This document shows, one piece after another, positions 34,115 to 38,539 of a stretch of 38,539 nt of DNA. Every line of letters starts with the position of its first letter. The stretch's first letter is position 1. The translations under genes were made by a program, and so were the position numbers. This stretch comes from Lentisphaerae bacterium GWF2_44_16 (GTDB lineage Bacteria; Verrucomicrobiota; Lentisphaeria; Victivallales; GWF2-45-14). Under the pieces are notes generated by a model, which did not search any database, was not told the DNA's origin, and saw nothing but the letters and a program-made list of their open reading frames with translations. Where the stretch lies: the NCBI GenBank assembly GCA_001803225.1, contig MHBF01000106.1:1-38539 (forward strand), given 5' to 3'.

Positions 34115-35122
34115 ATGAAAAAGGCTCTGATAACTGGGGTTACAGGACAGGATGGCTCATACTTGGCCGAATTGCTTCTCTCAAAAAATTATGAGGTGCA
34201 TGGAATAATAAGGCGTTCAAGTTCTTTCAACACGGAGAGAATAGACCATTTATATAAAGACAGACACAGTACCGAAGTCAAGTTCTTACTGCATTACGGG
34301 GACCTCTCGGATGCCGGGAATATCAGAAATATAATCGGAAGTATCAATCCTGACGAGATTTATAATCTCGGCGCGCAGTCCCATGTGAAAGTCTCCTTTG
34401 AACAACCCGAATACACGGCGGACGTTGACGCATTGGGAACACTGAGAATACTTGAGGCTGTAAAAGACCATCAGGAAAGAACAGGACAGAAAGTAAGATT
34501 TTATCAGGCCGGTACTTCTGAAATGTTCGGCAAAGTCGTTGAAACGCCTCAGAAGGAAACAACGCCCTTTTATCCGCGCAGCCCTTATGCCTGCGCAAAA
34601 GTCTATTCGCACTGGCAGACTGTAAATTACAGAGAAGCTTACGGGCTTTTCGCGGTGAACGGAATACTTTTCAATCACGAAAGCCCCAGGCGCGGCGAAA
34701 CTTTTGTAACGAGGAAAATCACCAGGGCCGCGACAAGAATAAAACTCGGGCTTCAGAAAAAACTTTATCTCGGCAATCTCGACGCTAAAAGAGACTGGGG
34801 TTATGCGGGGGATTATGTCGAAGCCATGTGGATGATGCTTCAGGCGGACGGGCCCGATGATTATGTGGTTGCCACAGGGGAAACTCGTTCGATAAAGGAA
34901 TTTCTGGATGCCGTTTTTAAAAGGCTTGATATGGACTGGAAGGAATATGTGGAAATAGATCCCGCCTATTTCAGGCCCTCTGAAGTGGATTTGCTTCTTG
35001 GTGACAACGGCAAAATAAGAAAAAAACTCGGCTGGAAACCGAAAACGAGCTTTGAAAAACTGGTTGATCTGATGGTCGAATCAGACATGAAACTGGCGGA
35101 AAATGAGAAAAAACTTTTATGA
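34115..35122 (+). CDS. gmd: GDP-mannose 4,6-dehydratase
   Basis: This 335-residue short-chain dehydrogenase-type enzyme converts GDP-D-mannose to GDP-4-keto-6-deoxymannose, the first step to GDP-L-fucose. The NADP-binding loop is [16 protein letters not shown] (G8, G11, G14), and [20 protein letters not shown] is diagnostic of Gmd. The catalytic set is T124 with E126 in GTSEMFG, and Y148-x3-K152 in SPYACAK. The [16 protein letters not shown] substrate loop is intact. AGGA lies 6 bases before the ATG. It overlaps fcl by 4 bases, so both steps are co-translated. Confidence 0.96.
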   Translation: MKKALITGVTGQDGSYLAELLLSKNYEVHGIIRRSSSFNTERIDHLYKDRHSTEVKFLLHYGDLSDAGNIRNIIGSINPDEIYNLGAQSHVKVSFEQPEYTADVDALGTLRILEAVKDHQERTGQKVRFYQAGTSEMFGKVVETPQKETTPFYPRSPYACAKVYSHWQTVNYREAYGLFAVNGILFNHESPRRGETFVTRKITRAATRIKLGLQKKLYLGNLDAKRDWGYAGDYVEAMWMMLQADGPDDYVVATGETRSIKEFLDAVFKRLDMDWKEYVEIDPAYFRPSEVDLLLGDNGKIRKKLGWKPKTSFEKLVDLMVESDMKLAENEKKLL

Positions 35123-36054
35123 ACAAAAACGATAAAGTATATATAGCCGGGCACAGGGGCATGGTGGGTTCAGCCATCCTGCGGCTTTTGCAGAGGGAAG
35201 GTTTTACTAATATAATAACGAAGACCAGGCAGGAACTTGATCTGACAAATCAGGAAAAAACCGCCGAGTTTTTCTACAGGGAAAAACCTGAAATAGTCAT
35301 AATAGCCGCGGCAAAAGTCGGCGGCATCAATGCCAATATGAAACAACAGGCTGATTTTCTTTACCATAACCTGATGATACAGAATAACCTGATTTATCAG
35401 TCTTATATCAGCGGAGTGAAAAAACTTTGTTTTCTCGGAAGTTCCTGCATATATCCCAGGGAATGCCCCCAGCCCATAAAGGAGGAACATCTCCTGACCG
35501 GCCCCCTTGAGCCGACGAATGAAGGCTATGCCATAGCTAAAATCGCCGGTTATAAACTCTGTTATTATTACGCCAAACAGTACGGGATGAACACTGTTTC
35601 GCTGATGCCCTGCAACCTTTACGGGCAGAATGACAGTTTCGACCTTGAAAACTGCCATGTTCTTTCAGCGCTGGTAAAGCGTTTCACGGATGCCGCTGAT
35701 AAGGGAAACACTGAAGTTACGCTCTGGGGGAGCGGCAAGCCTAGAAGGGAATTTCTGCATGTCGATGACTTGGCAAGGGCCGTGTTTTTCATAATGAACA
35801 ACTGGAACGCCCCGGAAATCGTCAATGTCGGTTCCGGTTCCGATATAGCGATATCCGAATTGGCGGGAAAAATATCGCTTCATTCAGGGTTCAGGGGAAA
35901 AATAAACTGGGATACCGGCAAGCCCGACGGCATGATGAGAAAATGCATGGATGTAAGCAAAATATCGGGCATGGGCTGGAAGCCGTCCATTTCATTGGAT
36001 GAGGGCATAAAAGAGATGGTAAACGAATACAGAAAAATCAGGAAACAGGGATGA
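35119..36054 (+). CDS. fcl: GDP-L-fucose synthase
   Basis: This 311-residue epimerase/reductase converts GDP-4-keto-6-deoxymannose to GDP-L-fucose. Visible features are the NADP-binding loop [27 protein letters not shown], the catalytic S108 and C110 in [10 protein letters not shown], and Y137-x3-K141 in [31 protein letters not shown] and [17 protein letters not shown] are also typical. It starts within the gmd stop codon (ATGA). Together the two genes supply fucose for the glycosyltransferases nearby. Confidence 0.96.
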   Translation: MNKNDKVYIAGHRGMVGSAILRLLQREGFTNIITKTRQELDLTNQEKTAEFFYREKPEIVIIAAAKVGGINANMKQQADFLYHNLMIQNNLIYQSYISGVKKLCFLGSSCIYPRECPQPIKEEHLLTGPLEPTNEGYAIAKIAGYKLCYYYAKQYGMNTVSLMPCNLYGQNDSFDLENCHVLSALVKRFTDAADKGNTEVTLWGSGKPRREFLHVDDLARAVFFIMNNWNAPEIVNVGSGSDIAISELAGKISLHSGFRGKINWDTGKPDGMMRKCMDVSKISGMGWKPSISLDEGIKEMVNEYRKIRKQG

Positions 36055-36073
36055 TTATCTCTGTAATCACACT

Positions 36074-37156
36074 ATGAATATATTATTTCTCGGTGAGCCG
36101 CAGAGCCCTAATACCATATCATGGGTCGAAGGGCTGAGGGCGCTCGGATGTGTGGTAACAATAGCCTCCGCGCGTTCCGACGGCAGGGACGGGGCATATC
36201 CGATAGGCCCGGTGAGTTTTCCGCCCAGGCTCCGTGTCCTGATGGGGACGGCGGATATTAAAAAGCTGATTAAAAAATTCAAACCCGATATCCTGATAGC
36301 ATACAGAGTAACAAGCTACGGCTATCTCGCCGCTCGTACCGGCTTTCATCCCCTCGTGCTTGCCGCGCAAAATGAAAACATAGCTTTTCATCCGACACAC
36401 TCAAACCTGCGCGGCAAACTTCTGAGCTATTTCGCGAAATACGCCATAAGCAGGGCCGATCTGATACACTCATGGTCTGTTAATGTTTCAAAGGGCCTGA
36501 AACGTTTTGACGCTTCCGATGAACAGATACTGCAGCTCCACCGGGGCATAAATACTTCGGTTTTCGAAGCTCCCGAAAACTGGGATTTTCAGAAAACACA
36601 CATAAAGCTGATTTCAACGCGCGCGCTTTATCCGCAATACCGCATCGGCGACCTGATAAAAGCGTTTTCCGTGTTTAACAGTAAATACGAAGATTCGAGT
36701 TTGGTTATAACGGGCGATGGCCCAATGAAACAGGACCTTGTAGAGCTTTCCAAAAAACTCGAACTGCTCGGTAAAGTCATATTTACCGGAAGGGTTAGTC
36801 CCGAAAAAGTGGCAAAAGAACTCAAGGACGCGGATATATATGTTTCTCTCATAGAGACGGAAGGGCTTTCAAGCTCTCTGCTGGAGGCTTGTTCCTGCGG
36901 GGTTTTTCCGATTGTCGCCGACATACCGGCGTCAAGATGCCTGATTGAACCCGGCAAAAACGGAATGCTCCTCTCCAATACCTCCCCGGCTGAACTCGCA
37001 AAAGCTCTCTGTTCGCTCATTGAGAAAAGGGAACTGCTGAAAAGCGGCGCCTCTTTCAACGCAATGCTTATTTCCGAAAAATTCGACAGAGAAAAAAATC
37101 TCGGGAAATTTGTCGAAAGATACAGTTCTCTCATTGAGAAATATAAGCAGATATGA
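36074..37156 (+). CDS. Family 4 glycosyltransferase
   Basis: This 360-residue GT-B enzyme starts MNILFLGEPQSPNTISWVEG. The donor half has LISTRALYPQYRIGDLIKAF, VITGDGP, FTGRVSPEKVAKELKDADIY and SLIETEGLSSSLLEACSCGV, where the GT4 acidic pair lies in EGLSSSLLE. It follows fcl by 19 bases and overlaps hemW by 4. Adjacency to gmd-fcl makes a fucosyltransferase role possible, but GT4 donors cannot be assigned by sequence alone. Confidence 0.88.
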   Translation: MNILFLGEPQSPNTISWVEGLRALGCVVTIASARSDGRDGAYPIGPVSFPPRLRVLMGTADIKKLIKKFKPDILIAYRVTSYGYLAARTGFHPLVLAAQNENIAFHPTHSNLRGKLLSYFAKYAISRADLIHSWSVNVSKGLKRFDASDEQILQLHRGINTSVFEAPENWDFQKTHIKLISTRALYPQYRIGDLIKAFSVFNSKYEDSSLVITGDGPMKQDLVELSKKLELLGKVIFTGRVSPEKVAKELKDADIYVSLIETEGLSSSLLEACSCGVFPIVADIPASRCLIEPGKNGMLLSNTSPAELAKALCSLIEKRELLKSGASFNAMLISEKFDREKNLGKFVERYSSLIEKYKQI

Positions 37157-38262
37157 AACACGCTGGAAAATATAACCGTTTATACATTCACGTCCCCTTC
37201 TGCGAGGCGAAATGCCACTACTGCGCGTTTTATTCCATACCTGACGCGAATGACAGATTAAAGGACGAGTACCTTAAACGTCTCGAAATGGATTTTATCG
37301 CGGAAGCCCGCAACTGCAATGAATTGAAAAGCATTTACATCGGCGGCGGCACCCCGACTGTCCTGGGGGCGGAGAGACTCAAATCTCTTTTTTATCTCAT
37401 AAAAACTAATTTCAATATAAGCCGGAACCCGGAAATATCCATAGAATGCAATCCTGAAACAGTTGATAATGAAAGGGCTTCCATAATCAGCGGCTTTGCC
37501 AACAGGGTAAGCATGGGCGCGCAATCCTTCAATCCACGCCTCAGAGAGTATCTCGGCAGGCGCGGCAGCGTGGAAAATATCTATTCAGCCTTTGCCATGC
37601 TTATGGAAAAAGGAATTAAAAACATAGGCATTGACCTTATTTACGCCATACCGGGGCAGAAATACAGGGAATGGGCCGAAGATTTGCGTATGGCGGCAGA
37701 ACTGGGAGTAAAACACATTTCGGCATATTCTCTTTCCATCGAAGAAGGCAGCCTGTTGGCGGTGGAAAAAAACGCTGTCAAAGTTTCCGAAGAACTCAGT
37801 GCCGACATGTGGGCGCTGACAGGGGATCTGCTGGAAGATTCCGGTTATAAAAGATATGAAATTTCTAACTACGCTCTGCCGGGCTTTGAATGCATGCACA
37901 ATCTGGAAATATGGTACGGCGACACTTATCTCGGATGCGGCCCCGCGGCAAGCTCCTATGACGGAATTAAAAGATGGACCCATTCACCGAACATCAACAG
38001 GTGGCTGGACTGGAAGGGTACAGAACAAGACATAATAGAAGCTGAAAAAAGAGCGGGTGAAATATTCATAATGGGCCTGAGAACAGTCAATGGCTGGGAT
38101 AGAAACACCTTTATGGAACGCACCGGCTTTGACTTCATGCAATGGGAGGACAAGTTTGCTCCTCTTAAAGCTTCAGGCCATCTCGTTTACAATAATTCTT
38201 CCGTCAGCCTCCCCGAAAACGGCATTCTCCTCTGGGATGAAATCTCCGAAAACTTTATCTGA
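37153..38262 (+). CDS. hemW: HemW-type radical SAM heme chaperone
   Basis: This 369-residue protein matches HemW, a radical SAM protein related to HemN that inserts heme into client proteins. It begins YIHVPFCEAKCHYCAFYS with cluster cysteines C17, C21 and C24. Phe follows the third cysteine at the CxF position, as in HemW, where HemN has a fourth cysteine. YIGGGTPTVL, SIECNPETVD and VSMGAQSFNPRLREYLGR are family signatures. It is often misannotated as coproporphyrinogen oxidase. It overlaps the GT4 gene upstream by 4 bases, although its function is unrelated to glycans; this probably reflects gene packing. Confidence 0.92.
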   Translation: MKHAGKYNRLYIHVPFCEAKCHYCAFYSIPDANDRLKDEYLKRLEMDFIAEARNCNELKSIYIGGGTPTVLGAERLKSLFYLIKTNFNISRNPEISIECNPETVDNERASIISGFANRVSMGAQSFNPRLREYLGRRGSVENIYSAFAMLMEKGIKNIGIDLIYAIPGQKYREWAEDLRMAAELGVKHISAYSLSIEEGSLLAVEKNAVKVSEELSADMWALTGDLLEDSGYKRYEISNYALPGFECMHNLEIWYGDTYLGCGPAASSYDGIKRWTHSPNINRWLDWKGTEQDIIEAEKRAGEIFIMGLRTVNGWDRNTFMERTGFDFMQWEDKFAPLKASGHLVYNNSSVSLPENGILLWDEISENFI

Positions 38263-38285
38263 ATTTTTTTTGCGAACAATCATGT

Positions 38286-38362
38286 GCAGACTCCGTCTGC
38301 CCGTAGTCCAGAGGCGGAACCTCTGGTCGCACTGTCCCCAGGGCGAAATGCGCATCAGCGCA
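38286..38362 (+). repeat. Structured repeat copy D (four stem-loops)
   Basis: Hairpin 1 has stem GCAGAC and loop TCC (38286-38300). A linker CCGTAGT follows. Hairpin 2 has stem CCAGAG and loop GCGGAAC (38308-38326). Hairpin 3 has stem CGCACTG and loop TCCC with one mismatch (38328-38345). Hairpin 4 has stem TGCGC and loop ATCA (38349-38362). Order and spacing match copy A. In hairpin 4 the end pair changes from C-G in copy A to T-A here, preserving pairing. Confidence 0.85.
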
Positions 38363-38417
38363 AAACTGTATCCGCTTGCTTTGCCATTTTCCCTCAGAGA
38401 ATTTTTTTCTTTTTCAT

Positions 38418-38446
38418 TTGACTTAATGTAACAAATATGATACAAT
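38418..38446 (+). promoter_or_regulatory. Strong extended -10 promoter of the toxin-like gene
   Basis: TTGACT (38418-38423) and TACAAT (38441-38446) are separated by exactly 17 bases, with an extended -10 TG at 38438-38439. The expected transcription start, about 7 bases after the -10 box, coincides with the ATG at 38453. The message may therefore be leaderless. Confidence 0.65.
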
Positions 38447-38452
38447 GCTGAT

Positions 38453-38539
38453 ATGGAATGGAAGATTACATATTACAGCGGGAAGTTGCAGGAAGAAATA
38501 CTTGATTTTCCTGCGGGTATCCAGGCAAGGTACTTGCTT
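38453..38539 (+). CDS. RelE/HigB-like toxin (Gp49-like family), cut by window edge
   Basis: Only the first 29 residues are present. The start reads MEWKITYYSGKLQEEILDF followed by PAGIQARYL. This matches the beginning of RelE/HigB-type mRNA-interferase toxins related to phage Gp49 (pattern W.v.yy...v..eI..LPa.i.ArfL). If complete, an antitoxin gene with a Cro/XRE-type helix-turn-helix would be expected directly downstream, outside the window. The promoter at 38418-38446 lies just upstream and no ribosome-binding site is visible. The family call rests on a short stretch. Confidence 0.6.
   Translation, partial: MEWKITYYSGKLQEEILDFPAGIQARYLL

Noticed and set aside
38263..38275. Rho-independent terminator after hemW
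   Set aside because: A run of Ts follows the stop codon, but no stable GC stem lies directly upstream of it.

Overview
The window is 38.5 kb of a bacterial chromosome, dominated by one long plus-strand run of genes for building, decorating and exporting a complex surface glycan. The best taxonomic hint is the small protein at 1949-2362. It resembles the Minf_1886 family of uncharacterised proteins, which I know mainly from the Planctomycetes-Verrucomicrobia-Lentisphaerae (PVC) group. A PVC bacterium, possibly a Lentisphaerota member, is therefore my inference. No rRNA, tRNA or housekeeping marker is present to prove it.

Layout. Bases 11-943 hold a REP-associated tyrosine transposase gene between imperfect 95-base inverted repeats. 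A minus-strand AraC-type regulator follows (961-1776). From a recognisable promoter at about 1893-1921, every gene to the right-hand edge is on the plus strand. First come the Minf_1886-like protein and a two-domain M16 peptidase. Then comes a nonulosonic (sialic-like) acid module (4953-8912): a PseG-PseH fusion, a PseI-type synthase, a formyltransferase and a PIG-L deacetylase. Next are two tandem paralogous transferase-like proteins, a methyltransferase, two radical SAM/SPASM proteins flanking an unrecognised protein, a GT4 glycosyltransferase, a PglK/MsbA-like ABC exporter, an FkbM methyltransferase and a membrane-anchored SGNH protein. These are followed by three asparagine-synthetase-like proteins with a GT-A-like protein between the second and third, a carbamoyltransferase, a second NeuB-type synthase without a SAF domain, and a CMP-sugar cytidylyltransferase. 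The last third (31436-37156) has three GT4 glycosyltransferases with Gmd and Fcl for GDP-L-fucose, and then HemW. The window ends inside a RelE/HigB-like toxin gene with a very good promoter.

How the genes fit together (inference). NeuB/PseI enzymes make nine-carbon acids, the cytidylyltransferase activates them, and the GT4 proteins and possibly the tandem paralogs assemble them with fucose into a glycan. The ABC protein may flip it across the membrane. N-acetylation, deacetylation, formylation, methylation, amidation, carbamoylation and O-acyl chemistry are all represented, so the product should be unusually heavily modified. PseB, PseC, a priming phosphoglycosyltransferase, a polymerase and a ligase are not in the window.

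The most unusual non-coding signal is a family of four structured repeats at 31111-31190, 31321-31386 (inverted), 32671-32726 (inverted) and 38286-38362. Each is a string of three or four short perfect stem-loops. Stem sequences differ between copies but pairing is preserved, while loop and linker sequences are conserved. I do not recognise this element.
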